Assembly: GCA_008711295.1 (NCBI GenBank)
Contig: VUYV01000003.1
Span: 10,743,148 to 10,807,147, forward strand
Reading direction: 5' to 3'
DNA: 64,000 nucleotides
Source: Anarhynchus alexandrinus
Taxonomy: Eukaryota > Chordata > Aves > Charadriiformes > Charadriidae
Shown: piece after piece, positions 12,681 to 27,300 of the stretch
Position numbering within the stretch: position 1 is the stretch's first letter
Layout: each line of letters begins with the position of its first letter
Made by a program: the position numbers and the translations under genes
Notes under the pieces: model-generated
Databases searched by the model: none
Told to the model about the DNA's origin: nothing
What the model saw: the letters and a program-made list of their open reading frames with translations, nothing else

Positions 12681-15600
12681 TCTAAGAATCTCGCACATAA
12701 ATTTCATTCTGCAGAACCTATTTTTCCCACTCAGGGATAACAATGGTTTTGTTTTGGATAGTATATGCTATGTTGCAGTTGAGTGAAATGTCTTTTCTCA
12801 TAGTGCAATTGCTACTTTAAATATCTGATAGTTGTGATTATCTGATACTGTTGGGTTTCCCCTTAAGTCAAACATATATAGTCACTTAAATTCAACAAAA
12901 AAAGACTCAACAGCCCCAGCACTGTTAATGCTGAAGTAGGAACGGTAAGATCTTTTTTTTTTTTTAAGTGCTGCTAAATCTGTAGGGCAACACAATGTTG
13001 GCTATGAAGTGTGTGTATTCCTACTCTGTCTCAGGTTTGTGTTCTTGGATTACAAGCACTTGTTTTTTGGGCAACTGTGCATGTAGAGTACCATTTAATG
13101 GCTGTACCTGTGCCAGACAATGCTGTTAGTACTTAAATGACAACAACAAAAAGGCAAGTCATGTATCTCAAGTACTGGCCTCAGCTAAGGGTCATTGGTG
13201 CATTTGTTTACAAGAGGTAATTTTGGTGAGCTGATAACCAGTGTATGCTTAGATAAAGAGGTATAGATGGCTGTAATCTCTTAAGGAGGTTATTTTGTTT
13301 ACATTAGTGGAGAGGCTTTTTGTTTGGTTTAGAGGGGTTTGATTTTTTTTTTCCTTTTGCCATTTATATTTTTTGTTACCAGATTAATGGGTTGAAATTT
13401 AGCTTATTCTGCAATAATTCACGTAATCTGAGAGTCTTTATGGTTCAGTTCTCAGTATGATATGCAGCATCCTTTGCTCATGACCTTCAGGTCTGGGTTG
13501 GTAAAAGGCCCTTTACGCTTTATGTTACTGTGTTTGATGGAAGAAATGAAAGTAAATCATTGCTTAACAAAACTCTTCTGATAAAATGCATACATCTCAA
13601 ATTGGTCTTCAACTACCTGCGCATCTTTTAAGTATGAGATGCTAGCAAACATCTCTGCTTCCCAAGTGAAGCTCTGTTGGGCTTCGCGTTTCCTGTTGTA
13701 GTCTTTGGCCTTTACAGGTTTTGGTCTTTATCTTCTTAATGATAAAGCAGATTATATTCTGTCCCAAGAAGCAGTGGATTTTAATGCGTGTGGTAAGGAT
13801 CAGAAAACGGCAAGTATTTGGATTGCAGACTTCTTCAGCTGTCCCTCAGATCCTTCTGGAAGGTTTGATGGAGTAGCAGAAAGCTCAGAACAGCTCAGCA
13901 GCTTCTTTTTTAAAGACATCTTAGTTTGGGCTATGTAGAAGGGCACAGAACCAGTATTATTCTCTTGGTGTTCTCCTCTTGTTTATGCATGAACTTAGTC
14001 TACAACGGTATCAATCACAATATTGGCAGTCTTTAGAGCTCTTGCTACTCCAAGCCAGCTGAAACACAGAAACTTTCAGGTTCTTTGAACATGATGACAT
14101 AATTTCTATTGCTTGAATAAAAATAGTTCAAAAACTACAAGTAATTTAAGTCTTGAAAGCCTTCATGTTTAAAGTTTTTGCAAAGTAGTTTTGTGGCTAC
14201 TTGTGTCAAGTCCTTCAAGTGACATTCACTGTGTTACATCACCATAGTATCATGGCTGAAAGTAAGAGCAAGGCAACTAATTCAAAGATGTAGCACTTTG
14301 GCCTTCAGATCTCAAAATATTTAGCTAGGTCCTGACTCACGGATCAGGTTCTGTCCTCCCTTGCTTCAGAACTGCTCTTTGTAACACAGTACAGATCTAT
14401 TTCCCAGATAGATTACCAGTAATGGCTTCGTTAAATTTCAGTTATTGATAGCTATTTTTTAGGTCGCTATTAGTTCTTACCACTTTTTCTCTGATTCCTA
14501 AGGCGCTGTATATTTATAATTACCATGAGCTAAGAATGAGATAAGAATTTCAAGGAAACATTAATCTGATTCGCAGTTTAATTAGTATGGAGCTAGTAAG
14601 AACAATAGATTTATCAAAACATTTTCAGTTTTACCAAGAAAGACCTGCTAATGAGCTATAAATAGCACGCTTGTATCTATTTTTGTCAGTAGTCTAAGGA
14701 CTGACTTAGGACAAACGGGTTAAAAAACAGGAAATGTGGTTAAATAAGTGGGTAATCTCTCCAGAGAGTTTCCAGTTTGCCTACACGTTCACATTTTCTT
14801 CTGAATGCACTCTCAAAACAACACTAAGTACAGTACCTTGAAATCCATCTCCGTTTAAAGGAGGGAATGTTTCCAGCAACAGCAGGAAGTGGCCTAGAGA
14901 AAAATTTTACATTCTTAGTTAAATTCAAATGAGGTTCTGGAGTCACTGTCTGTAAGTGGTTTTTTTCGGCTTTAATAGCATTGGAGCAGTTGTGTGACAT
15001 TTCAGTTGGTTCAGGTGTGTCACATGAATTCATAAAAGTCTGTGAATGCTGTAATTGTATCTTCAGTTCTAGATTAGTTTTAAGTAATTACTTTCCTCCA
15101 ACTTTACCCTTTCTTTTACATGGGGCTGTTTTTGTTAATATACGATGCACGTATTTTTTAAAATATGTATAATCGTGTTTGAAGGTAGTAAAAATAGTTT
15201 TATTAATCAGACTGCATAAATCTTACTGTGAAGTAAGGAATTTACTGAATGTGATGATGTCCATTTAATTCTCTAAGAGGTGGTGTCCATACTTCTTTCT
15301 TTGGGCAAAGCAGAAGCAATAACTAAATGAAAGCCATTCTTTGCACTGCTTGTTATTTGATTTTGACAGCTACTAATTATTAGCTTTTTAAAAATCAAAT
15401 TGAAAATGTTTCGTGAGTCAAAACGAGGAGGGAATATAATAAGTAAATAAATAGCTTAAGCAGTGGTAAAGGTTATGACCTGTTGAAGCTCTATTTTTAG
15501 AGCTACTGCCAGATATAAGTGTTCGGCTCTTAGCATCCTACAAACAGTTTTCTGAAAATGTTTTTATCCAGGGCAAACAACAAGCCATGATAGCAAATAC

Positions 15601-18600
15601 ATTTTTAGTAATTAGAAAGAAAGAAACCAGCTTGTCTTGCTACCTTAATATAGAAAACAGGCCAGTGGTAGTACCGGTATTTGAAGCTGGTTTCCTATCA
15701 ACCGTCTTTGAAGGGAGAAACCTTCACGCTGTTGTAAAGAGTAGAGGTGAGCTGCTTTGTTATGTCCATGGGGAAATTCCAAGTCACGTCTCTACTTTTT
15801 TTTTTTTACCTTTTTTTAAAACATCTGTGGGGTGTCAGGTTAGATGATATCACTGTGTGGGTGGGGGCGCTTCAGTAAAATAGCATGACATACTCACGTA
15901 CCAGTGCTGTAGTTCATTAAAGGCTCATGTCTGCAAAAAAGTTAGGTTTCTGTCTATTCCACAGTTAAGAGACTGTCTTGAAGGGTATAGGCTTCTTGGA
16001 AATTAAAACACTACTTTTCTAAACGAGGTATTGCATTCATTGTGGTAATTGCAACTAGTAGCTAGCTTTTAAAATTATTTTCCAGAAACATTAAATAACT
16101 TAGCACATTTTCTAATGAGACAAATACAGTTTATTCTCGAAACATACAGTTTTCACTCATAATGGAATTTTAATTATTTCTCTTAATTCCTATGTTTGAA
16201 TTAAACAGGCTGTCAGTCACATTACATTTTCCCTGACTATAAATGTTAGATTTATAAATAGTTTGGGGGGACAATGGCTTTATTTAAATGCATTTCTTGT
16301 AGCCTCAGGCATGCTCTTGGTCCTCATGGGTAGCAGATGCCACCCTCTTCTTTCATGTCATCCTGGGCACTTAATTCTAAATCCAAATTACTTGTATAAT
16401 TTATTTTTTTTTCAAATCCAAGTTAAGTGCTCTGAAAGAGTCAATAAAAAAATTTATTCCAAATAGCTTTGTGATAGCAACACAATGTAAAACGTTTTTT
16501 GCGGTACATACTTCAGAGTTCTGCAGCCTGAGTCTCTGAAATATTTTACGTGTAAGGTACATTGTAGGTCATGTTTATTTGGAATGCCAGGTACCAAAAA
16601 TAAAAATATTTTAGCGTGCATTATAATTTTCACTTTCAGTCTGTGCCTCCTCTTGTTCATTTCTTGGGATAAGGTAGTTGATAGAGCTTTGTCATGCTCT
16701 GGGAGGTGTCAGGCAGTCATCCATAAGTATGGGAAGCCTAGAGCTATTCTGTAGATCTCTTAAATTAAAATTTGTGTACCAAGGTATGTCTGCAGAGATT
16801 ATTTTTTTTTAATTTTTCTAGCAACGTTTGCATGCAGACAGTGCTAACTACTCTGCTGACCTGCAGCAACCTCAGACAATGTTTCACTTTTTAGTGCCTC
16901 TTCCCCCTCCCACCCATTCTGTGTTACCTGTTTGTATTTTTAGTTTTCAAAAAGAGATTACTTGATTTTAGTCGGAAGTTATGGGTTAGGTAAGATCGAA
17001 AAGTGAAATTCCGTGGTATGTGTTGGGCAACTGGGCAACTTGGCTTGTCAGGAGGCATTCATCTAACCTTAGAATCCCAGAGTAGGCTGCATGGGGCAGG
17101 ATGGTGCCCAGTTGGTGTACTGCATAGCACAGTCTGTTTTTCCAAGAGCTGCAGAAATACAAATAATAGGCTGCCATCTCACAGGGTATCCTGCTAGCCC
17201 ATAGTACTTCTTTTCTAACATGTGTTTCTTGGAAGAAAAAATGTCCTGACCACACTGGAAGGCATGCTAAAATAATTGTAGTTAAAGCAGTTGTTAAATA
17301 TTGCTATTGCTTCAGCTGCGATGCAGCCAGCACCTAGAGGAAATTTAACAGTTAAAATCAGACTGTTTAAAGAAGTTACATGGCTTTGTGGATACCATTC
17401 ATTAGTTTCTTTTTTAATGTGCACTACACAGCACTGATTAACGACTTGCAGTAGATGTGTGCAGTTTTTTTCCAGCAGTTTCACATAGCAGATAAAAAGA
17501 AACTTAGAGAAGAGCTGCAGGAGCTTAACTGACATAGAGTTTAAAACACTTTGTGTGTGACTTGCTGTAAAGTTTGGCACACTGTATCTGAAACTTGGAG
17601 GTGAACATACCCAGTATCGATTCAGTTAAATCTGGCAATAGGGTGTATTGTAATTGTAAAGAATATATATATTCAAATAATTTAAAAAGCTGGTGCTTTT
17701 CTTAGAACAGAGCAGATTAAATAATACTTTTTTCCATTAATCCTCCTTTATGGGGGGTTATTCCTAAATTCTCTGTCAGCATAAGCAGATGAAATGTCCA
17801 GGAACAGTCAAGTATTGGTGCTGTGCAGCTAAGCATGTAAAATATTAATCTCTTTGGATCACCAAATTGTTTGTTGTTATTTTTGAGGAAAGTTTTTATT
17901 AAAAAGCAATCAGGCAAAAGAAGTTTTCAAACTGATTGACTGTTACAGGCATAACTCACCAAACAGAACAATAAATGGTAAAAATATTGCATACAATTGG
18001 ATGGGTTTAAAAGTTTGAAATTTCAGACTCCCAGGCATCAGTTTTCCTAGCTCTACCAAGTCATGTTCAAGCCTCAAGGCCAACAAATTTAGTACTCCCT
18101 TTTCAGAGGCGCTAAGAAACATTGCTACCACCAGCAGCAGTTGCTTGCCCATGCAAGTACTGACCTCCTACAGAGGCCAGAATGCTCTCTGTTGTTTCCT
18201 AAATTGGTGGCTCTGTGCCTACTCAAGACTCATTTCTGTTTTGATCCCTCAGAGCTTAGGTTTCTAATAAACCAGTCAACTCAGTCTTGAAAGAGGACTG
18301 GTAGCTTGGTCAACATAAAAAGAATCGCTCATTCATCTTTGGTGAATCCTTCTTTCTTTGCTTTTCAAAAAAACTGCAGAATTGAGTGACAGCTGTCAAA
18401 CTGTAGAACTTCCTGCAGATGGCTTTTCTAACTCTTCTGCAGAAGAGCAGCAGCTTTTAATATTCCTGCTTGCCTTCCATTTGACTATGAATTTGCCTCA
18501 GAACTCTTTTTCTTTTGACCCTTCACAGCCTCTCATCCTCATGTCTGGTGTGGTTTATTGCTGTTGAGCAGAGGTACCTGCTGCCACCACCTACTTTTTC

Positions 18601-21070
18601 TAAACAGTTCTGTGCTTTTATCCTCCCCTCCCCTTTCCACAAAAGGTAAGCTGAAAGGCTTGTTCAGCGACAGGCAACAGCAAGGTTAGCTTCCCAGTTG
18701 TCCATCTCAAATGAGGTTCCAACCTCACAAGAGTTAAAGTATGTTGAACCCAAGCTGCCTGGGTTAAAATTTCCTGTGTGTTTCAGTTGTCCTAGCTGAA
18801 CTTCAGTTCATTCTTTGAACTCTTGAGTCTGCGGAAGATGTAAAAATGTTTGACGCTCATATCCTCTCTCTCTCTATCAAGTTACTCTAGAAGGACTGGG
18901 ACCTTTTGAAGACCTGTGTTGGCTTCTGGCACAGACAAAGCATCCTGATGAGTTCAGTTTTACTGTGTGTGCAACTTTTGCTTTATTTGTGCGTGCAAGT
19001 TTTTGTAGCTTCTTTGTGTCTTAAAATTACGCATATGGTATTGCAGTTCCAGCTCTTGCATGCTTATTCAGTCACTTTGGAGGTTTCGTAGTAGAATGCT
19101 GTCATCTAAGTACTTGGGGGAAACATAGCTCTGAGAACTACATGTGGGACAACTGGTAGCACTACACTGTCTGAAGATCTCCAGAATGACTCCTGCATTG
19201 GCAAGCTAGAAGTTTAGTTTCTGTTACTCCTCAGAACCACAAAACTTTTTCCCTTCTGCTTTTCCCATAGTTCACACAGTCATCCTTGCTACAGCTTTAT
19301 GATATTGTTAAAATTGCTTGTAAATGTAGAATTTCTGACAGATTTAATTTGTAAAAAAAAATCATAGGTGATGTAAATTGGAGATTAAATTTAATGGATA
19401 ATCTCGTTAAATGTTTCACCAGTAAAAAGTACAGTGGAGGACCCAAAATTGGAAGATGCTATTTTAAAGTTTGTCAGCCATTGTGATAGTTGATGGCTTA
19501 AACTGTCCTTCATTTTTTATGTCTTAAGTCTTCCCATCCATTTTTCTTTAGAGCAGTACTGGGTCTTTGTTAGTGGTGGATAGAATTCCAGCAAGTCAGA
19601 GTCTTTGGTGTTAAGAATGGAGTGGGAGTGGAATGCATTTATGCTGTAACAGAATAATAACATTTTCCTGAGCGAAATCGCAAGGGCTTGTTGAGACTTT
19701 CTTTAACACATTTCTGTCAGAAGCTATGGAAAAGCATTGTATTTGTGCTTCAATATGCTAAATAAGAGATATTTTCAACTTAAGAATGTTATGTTTCACT
19801 TGATTAGCCTAATAGTTGCAACCTACAGTTATATGGTGCATTAGCTTTCAGTGCTGTATAATAGGACTGGCAGCATGGTGTCCCGAAAACTGTAATTGCG
19901 TGGGCTGCTGAACAGTTGTAGAGAAAGCTGCACAAAAATTCTATTCTAGACAGAATTTTTTCATTTTGAAATGAATTTCACAACAAATTCACAGTTGGAT
20001 GCCACTGCTTGTATTTCCAGTGAATCATACTCCAGAAAAGTAATACTTTGCTTCAACAAAGCCTGCCACAAACAGTGCAGTGATATAAATCAGAAATTGG
20101 ATATTTTTTAATTGTGATTTTTCAAAATATAGCACTGTTATTAACTATGCCTGCAGGTCCTGACATTCAGATATGTTTGGCTTTGTCTCCACATGCAAAA
20201 ATGAAAATCCTTCACAAATCAAACAAAAAGAAGGGCTGAGGGGAAATACTCTTTTTACTTATGCTCCATACGTGATAGGAAATTGACTCCCTGACAGCAA
20301 TGTTGGTTACAACACTGCATATTTAATAGCATAGTCACAGCAAACCTGTTACATGGTTACCTTTAATCTCCAGCCTAAGTTTACTGATGGTCAGTTCAGG
20401 TATACCTTTCTTTCTTATGCCAGTATTGTTCTTCAGTTTAGCTTGTTCTCCCTTCTCTCCCTGTCTGGTTCCACTTACTGGCATTTTTGGAGTGCGATTG
20501 CATCTTCTTTCCATCTTCGGTTTGTTTAGCTTACCAAGACAAGGTCTTTTAGAAAATTAGATGCTGCAATTAAGGCAACTACAGTTTCATATACACGGAC
20601 TGTCTCTAAACTGCATAGCTTTGCACAGTTTGTGCTGAATTATCTGCTCTTAAATTGCAAAACCTGTGTAAGAAACTAAGGAAATACTTAAGCTTGTGCT
20701 GAGCCCTCTGATCCTGCGGTCACAGCAGGACTGGACCTGCTATGAAAGGTCAGGAACACTTAATTAGTGCTACTGGGACTGCAAGAAATAATCTCCTTTA
20801 AGCTGTCAGTTCACCCATTTCTCCTTGTACGTGGTGCAAGGATACAAGATAAAATATGTCTGCTTATGCTGTTTCACTGAGGTTTAAGTTAACAATTTTA
20901 TTGTGCTGCTGGGATGGGCTGGCAATATGCAATACTAAGCTATTGTCACTTTGTTTTTACCATAGGTTCCATCTCAATTCCATTTAGTCAACTCATTCTG
21001 GATTCTTCAGTTAGAAAACATAAATGACCGTTTTATATCTTAGCTGTGCACCACCAGACAATGGTATTTA

Positions 21071-21171
21071 ACATAGAATCGTAGAATCATAGAATGGTTT
21101 AGGTTTGAAGGGACCTTAAAGATCATCTGGTTCCAACCCCCTGCCATGGGCAGGGACACCTCCCACTGGAC
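21071..21171 (-). mobile_element. CR1 LINE 3'-end fragment, antisense
   Basis: Starting at 21071 the + strand shows the reverse complement of the CR1 tail (repeated 'agaatcatagaat' units), then 'ggtttaggtttgaagggacc' and 'gttccaaccccctgccatgg', which is the diagnostic CR1 3' region read backwards. Homology fades after the 'cacctcccactgga' stretch. Only about 100 bp remain, a short 5'-truncated copy in antisense orientation to EXOC2. Confidence 0.9.
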
Positions 21172-24100
21172 CTAGGTGTCCACTAGACGTCTGGTGCTAA
21201 TGTTGCTGACATTACTATTTCATGCTTATAGAACTTAACGGTACCTGGTTACAGTAACTCAGTGACTGACTCTTTAAGAAATATGTTATGGAAGGTTTCC
21301 ACAGGCATAGCTGATAGGCAGCTTTTATTAGCGCAGTCAAAAGTTGTTTAATTTGGGTGCTAGCAGCAGACAAAATTAGTAGTTCCTATCCTGAGCCAAG
21401 TTGCATGAACGCACGAGAAGAGGCACATTACCTCAAAAGCTTAGGTGGGATGGGTGGGAAATGAGGATTCTTCCTTGGAACCACATCACCCTCTTACACA
21501 ACCCACCCACTTCGGTCTCCATACATTCCTGCTTTTCACTCACCTCCTTGATAACACTGCTTCCCAGCTCAGCCAGCTGGCCTCCTCTCTGCAGGAGACA
21601 CACCTGCCCTCTCTGTTTGACATAGCAGCTCCTCTCTGTAGCTTCATTATGGCTCCTGAGCTCTACCAGGGTTTGAGGTGCTTCATTAGAGAGCAATCGG
21701 TTAGGGCAAAGAAATGCTGCTTAGTTCATGAGTGAAATTTTATTGACTAATGAACATGCTCTGGCAGTGCTCACGTATCCATAGAAAAGGTAGACAGTCA
21801 AAGTCTTAATCTTGCGTAACATTTATACAAAAGCAAAAACATGCAATGTCTACCTGAAAAGATCTTACTGTCACAAGATGAGGCCAGTAGGCAGCCAAAA
21901 GCTGAATACTGCACAGGTTTGCAGACCAAAATCAACACTTTGCATCCTGAGGTTAACTGCAAACCAACTCCCAAATTCACCCTGTACCTCTTGATGAGAT
22001 TTGCATACCACCGTTAGGTGCCTGGTCAAGTTGTGTGTGCTTGTGGGATGTGATACAAATTTGCCCTTTGTGATACAAAGTCTGCAGAGGATTTAAACTG
22101 GGGCAGAGTGAAGTAGAAGAAGGAAAACAGTAGAAGAGGAAAAAGGAAGGGGGTGTTGCATTTCCACATATACCTGTGATCTTTTGGTGTGGTTCAAGTA
22201 CTGGTGTGTAGCATTCTTACTTTGTTTTGCATGTTACAGAGGAGGAGGAAAAAAATTGGTTTCGTAAAATTTTTGATATTGCTCTATTCCTCCCTCCCTT
22301 CCTTTCTTGTTGCAAAAAATTACTAACATAACAAGAAATTATAAACTTGCAACCTAGTCTACTATGCTGTTTGACTTGTTGGTTTAGTTTAAATGGAAAG
22401 AGTGACTGAGAGTTTTCAAGGAAAAGAATAAAGATAGCGACAAAAGGCATTAGAGATGTTTTGGAATGTGTGGAGAAAGGCTTGTATTTTTCTTTACCTT
22501 TTTCAGTTATTTGCATCTCTTTCAGAGTGAAAATAGAACATTCCTTCTAAAAAGGTCTTGATTATTTCGTATGTTCAGAAACCAAGCTGCTTGTAGTGAG
22601 AGCAGTAAAATCTTTGACGCTTGACTCTGCTATGAACTTTTGAAACAGAGACTGTCTTGATACACAGAGCTCAGCTACATCCTGATTACAAATTCGAACA
22701 AGAGTCGCTCTTCAACATCTCTCCCTCCGCTTTCCCCCAAGCACCCTCACTTCCAACAGGAGACCCGTGATGCCCTCCTGGAAGCACCCTCCAGACTAAA
22801 CTCCGGACTGCATCACATTGCATAGTGTAGACGCAGTCGATGAAAGTGTTTGTACTTCATGCAAGGGGGGTCCTGTCATCCTTTCATCCTACTCTTATAA
22901 AATGATTGTCCGTAGTTGTCTAAGTAGGAAAGAACAAGTGTCTCCTTTGTTAGATCTTGAGGCAAGTTGTGGAAGCAGTGGTTAAAAAAATGAGCACACC
23001 TGAGATGGCAGTTGTGAGGCACTACTCTCTTCTCCCATAGAATAATTCATTTTAATGATCTCGGGTAACTCCTTTTAAAGCTATTTCTCATAGCAGGATT
23101 AAGTTGCTGCATCTGTGTTATCTGAGGAAAGGTGGAGCAAGTAAGATGAACTGATTAAAGGTTCACTTTGTAATTTTTATAACAGCAGCCTTAATCACAC
23201 TGTGATCTCTGAGCTGTGTGGTCTCACCAGTCTTTGTCCATGATTCTGATCTTTTACCGTTGATTGAATATACCGAGGGGAGCGATGGGGTCATTGCAGT
23301 TTCTCAGATTCATGCTTGAGTAATTGAAATCAGAAGCTGAGGTCTTGTGGATCAGTAACTCTCTCTCATTACTTTATGACACACTTCCAACACATATGCA
23401 TACTTATTGAGTTAAATGCTTTCTAATTTGCCTTTGCCTACAAAGTGAAGTACCCAGAAAAGCAAATGGGGCGATTTTAGATTTTTGCCTATTTTAGGTC
23501 TTGCACAATGCAAGTCCAGGTCTGGGAAGTTACTCCAGAATTACAGCAGCATAGGGGACTAAGAGGCTGACCTAACTAAAGCATACCCTGCTGGATGTCC
23601 TTCTGTTTAGAATTTCCTTTATAGTATGAATTGATAACCATTTCATATGCTTGGTAAATAAAATGCTTATTTGATTTCTTCACCCTCCCCAAGAGGAAAT
23701 TTCTACTAAGGCATGACATCTCCTATACTCCTGCCATGAGTAATATCTTCTGAAATGCTTTCAGAGAAACAAAAGTCCTTGCTGTTTCTGTCTCTACTAA
23801 TAGTTTACAGTCAGAGAAACGGATAAAGTAGGAAGATCTTCTTGAAGACTGTCATACAAACAAAACCCCTTGTTTTCTCTGTTTCTTTAAAGCTTACCGA
23901 GCTGTAGTGCATGTTCTGTGCCATGGTATGTGTATTCTAGCAAGACATCCAGAATTTATTTTTTAATAATGCTAGGTTTTTATTAAATTGGGTTGCCAGA
24001 GAAGAAGAATACTGAAACAGGAACCTGCTGGCTTTTTTAACCTTTTGCTGTAAGGAAATGTGCCTTTCTCCATTTGATTTGAAAAAGGAAATAGACTGGT

Positions 24101-24254
24101 GGTGTGGCTATGGAACTTTCTCTTTCTGCCTCTGACTGCAAAAGTGCTAGTAAAAGAATGAAAAGAAAAAGTACATTATTGAACAGTAGAATATTATGGC
24201 TTTGTTGAGACAAGAGAATGAAAGTAATTAATTATCCTGTTTGTTTTGTTTCAG

Positions 24255-24310
24255 GTGTCAGAAACTATTTGAAAGAAGCATTAGTGAATATCATTGCTGT
24301 GCATGCAGAG
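24255..24310 (+). CDS. EXOC2: EXOC2 exon A (exocyst subunit Sec5, C-terminal region)
   Basis: A pyrimidine tract and CAG precede 24255; donor GTGAGA begins at 24311. The first two bases complete a Gly codon from the previous exon, followed by 18 codons reading VRNYLKEALVNIIAVHAE. I recognise this as the C-terminal part of EXOC2/Sec5, very close to the mammalian protein. EXOC2 is one of eight exocyst subunits, which tether secretory vesicles to the plasma membrane before SNARE-mediated fusion. Its N-terminal IPT/TIG domain, not in this window, binds the GTPase RalA; this exon belongs to the helical-rod C-terminus. It is 56 bp long, enters in phase 2 and leaves in phase 0. It begins the coding block I can follow to the stop codon. 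Confidence 0.95.
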
Positions 24311-27300
24311 GTGAGAAAAACTTCAGATTGTTTCATGCTTACATTCATATGAATAATTTCAGTGTACTTGGTGTGCTAAATCCTGGCGTTCATCACTCCT
24401 GAAAATTGTACCCCTGTTGAAGTGTCTTCATAATAAATGTAAGTGCTTTGGGTTAGGTTTAGCCAACCAAGTATGCAACTGCTAACTTTTTTAAGCGCAG
24501 GAGTTGATGAACAGTTCCTGTTTATCCTCAGTAACACTCCATTACACCTTTTTGTTTCCACTATCTGATGAAGAGGAAAGCCAAAGCCCAAAGCTCAATT
24601 CTTCCCTTTCATGCAGATTAAGTATCTGTATACAGAGAGAGATATAGATAGATATGATGCTTACTTTCTCTAATTAACTTGATTTTCCACAACACATGAA
24701 AATAAGCTTGTGCTTCGCTTTGGAAGAACTGTTCAACATACGCTACTCGGAGTGAAAAGGCAATATATGTTGTTCTTGTACAGAGGATAAAAAGTGGAAA
24801 CCTAAACCCAGAAATTTTTATAGTCTCTGTACAGCACAAACTGTGTTTGAAATACTTAGGTTGGTAATGGCTTATGATAGGGAGTGCATATTAAAATATT
24901 ATTATTATAATAATATGCTTGCAGAACTGCAGATATTTGGCCTTTTCTGATAATATGCAGGAATTTTCTATAGTCCTTTAAATTACAGCCTCTGTTCTAC
25001 ATACTCCTTCCTTCTAACCATCATGAGTGCTACCAGATTACTATTGCTCCTGGTACAAGCATTGGTAGTAATATCGCTCTTACCACAAGTATTGCTGCTT
25101 TACCTTTTCCATCTACTGAAAATTTGATGACATCCACTTGAGGGTTTGTTTATTTTATTCCTCCTTAAATTACAAGGGTCATATAAATTAAAATATTTTC
25201 AGAAACTTTAAATATCACTTGCAATATCCAGTTCAATTCAGAAGCATTGCTGATTTTAACAAATGCTTCCAAATGAGGGGATAAGCAACACCAAAAGTAT
25301 ATACTACTGTGACATTCATTTTTATGTTGTTTTTTAGTATAGTGGAAATTAATAAAAATGAAAATGAGAGCTTTTGCTTTAAAAAAGACAAAGGCATTTG
25401 TGAGATAATCCTGTAAACATGCGTAGTCGTTAAATTGCTGCAGCAGAAAGGTGCACTTCCTTGCTGACTTCATTGAGACCGATACTGATTTTGGCCCAAA
25501 TAGTGTTGCCTCATAAATTTCTAGATGTGAAATATTACAGAAATATGAAAATGAGTGTCAAGATGAAACCCCCATTTCCACTGTTTTCTGGTGGAAATTC
25601 TGTAAGCTGGGTCAGATTTAAGTTTAGTTAGCAAGGCTGCAAGTTTCTGTAGTTTGAAACAGCAAAACTTAACCATCAGCTGAACAGCGAGCATGGACTG
25701 AAGTGGAAAGAAAATCGTTCCTCTACCTTTGAATTCAAATTTAACTGAAATCAAAATAAGGGCTTCTTATTGCAAAGTTGTGATGATTCACCATTGCTGA
25801 GAATTTTTTTTCCTGGATTCTGTATAGTAACTTCAAGACTGCTCGTTGCGGGCACAAATATTCTCTTCTCAGTAGAAGATTTTTGGGTGTGTTCCTGGTA
25901 TGTTTGTGTTGAATTGCTCAGCAATATTTGCTGCTGAATAAGAAAACCCTTTCCTAAATCATTACCCTTTTTTTGGTTGTTTTTTTTTTCTTACCATACA
26001 GCTAAGTATGCCACTTAGCTTTTGTGGGTCAAAACAGTAAAAACAGGTTGCTTGTTTGAATTAGCAATGGTAGCAAGCTGATAGCTGAAATATATGTGGT
26101 CAGTGTACTTAGCCTATGGTGCAGACCTGCCGTTTGGAACAGTCAGCTTTATGGGATCCCTGATACATAATTCGTGACTTAAATCACTGAAAACTGTGTA
26201 GGAATCTTGTATTCTTTTCCCCCCCTCCCCCTTAATTTACTTTTACAGGCATATATGAGTATCTTCTGTCAGTTGCTACATTTGTCAGTTACTACATTTT
26301 CTTGTCAGACATGAGATCTAAACTTTGCATAAAGCAAAGGTATTCTAGCAAAAAAAAAAATCATTCCACTACTTAATTTTTTTAGATCATTTTAAAGCAG
26401 AAATCAGAAGGGCAAGTGTTTAAAAACTATGCAGTTTATTTTTGTTCTTGTACCACTCCAGTCACATCATCTTCAGTTGCTTGTGTCATCTTCTTCCCCA
26501 ACGCTGTGTAGTTTAGTGCAGTTTTATCATCACCTTTATGTCTTGACACAAGTTTGGTCTGTCTAACCTACAATTTCACTTCCTCCTATATTCCAACCTC
26601 TTGGCCAGCATTTTTTCCCAATTCTGTGTAGAAAAATTGTACTTTTTTTTTTTTAATTCACCAATGATTTCTCGCTTCCTTAAATCTCCCTTTAAGGACA
26701 ATTGGTTTCTTCATGCTTTCCTTCAGGCATAGATCTAATGTTTCATTTTGTGTTGCTGTTGTGTTCTAGTTGCTACTCTGAACCTCAAATGGAGGACTGA
26801 GGTACCCCTTTAAAAAGTGATACAAATAAGCAGTTAAAAAGATTGTCTTGAAGCACGGTAAAAACAGTAAGGTGTGATGTTTTTGCCAGCAAACTAATTA
26901 ACAGCAGCGGTGGAAGAATCTAAATGAAAATCTATTACACCACCACACTCTCAAACCCTTTCAAAGGCTTATTTCTGCCACAGAGCATAAAGACACTAGC
27001 CATTTGACAGTGGTCAAACACAAAGGATTCTGGAAGAAACAGCAAAACACATGGGTAGCAAGTGTAATGAGGTCAGTCAGTCACACAGCCCTGAATTAAA
27101 GGTGCTCTCTACAAAACAGCAGTGTATGTACAACCACCTGACTCCCTGCATCCATCAGCAGAGAGCACGTTTTGAAGCCTAGCTGCTTTTAGGCATTGCA
27201 AGAAAGCTGTCGTTATCACATATCACATAGCTAACATTGCTATTAACAGAGGTGATTGGTCAAATACAGAGCAAGCATTAAAAGAAATCCTTCATGTTCC

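Larger units (their letters stand above)
1..24254 (+). other. EXOC2: Large AT-rich EXOC2 intron (3' part)
   Basis: This stretch lies directly upstream of the first recognisable EXOC2 exon and has the AT-rich, stop-dense look of intron sequence. I searched by eye for the preceding EXOC2 segments (the part ending in a Trp-Lys-Asp-Cys-Leu-Pro-Pro-Thr-like motif in relatives) and did not find them. All open frames are short, lack homology I recognise and are not flanked by convincing splice sites. It contains two CR1 pieces (12524-12680 and 21071-21171), an N gap flanked by homopolymers, a short hairpin near its start and a 24-bp tandem duplication, each listed separately. The assignment to EXOC2 is an inference from position; small exons could have been missed. 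Confidence 0.7.

Noticed and set aside
13705..13938. 77-codon frame that looked like a possible upstream EXOC2 exon
   Set aside because: It has no similarity to the EXOC2 sequence expected before exon A, and no proper donor follows the frame.
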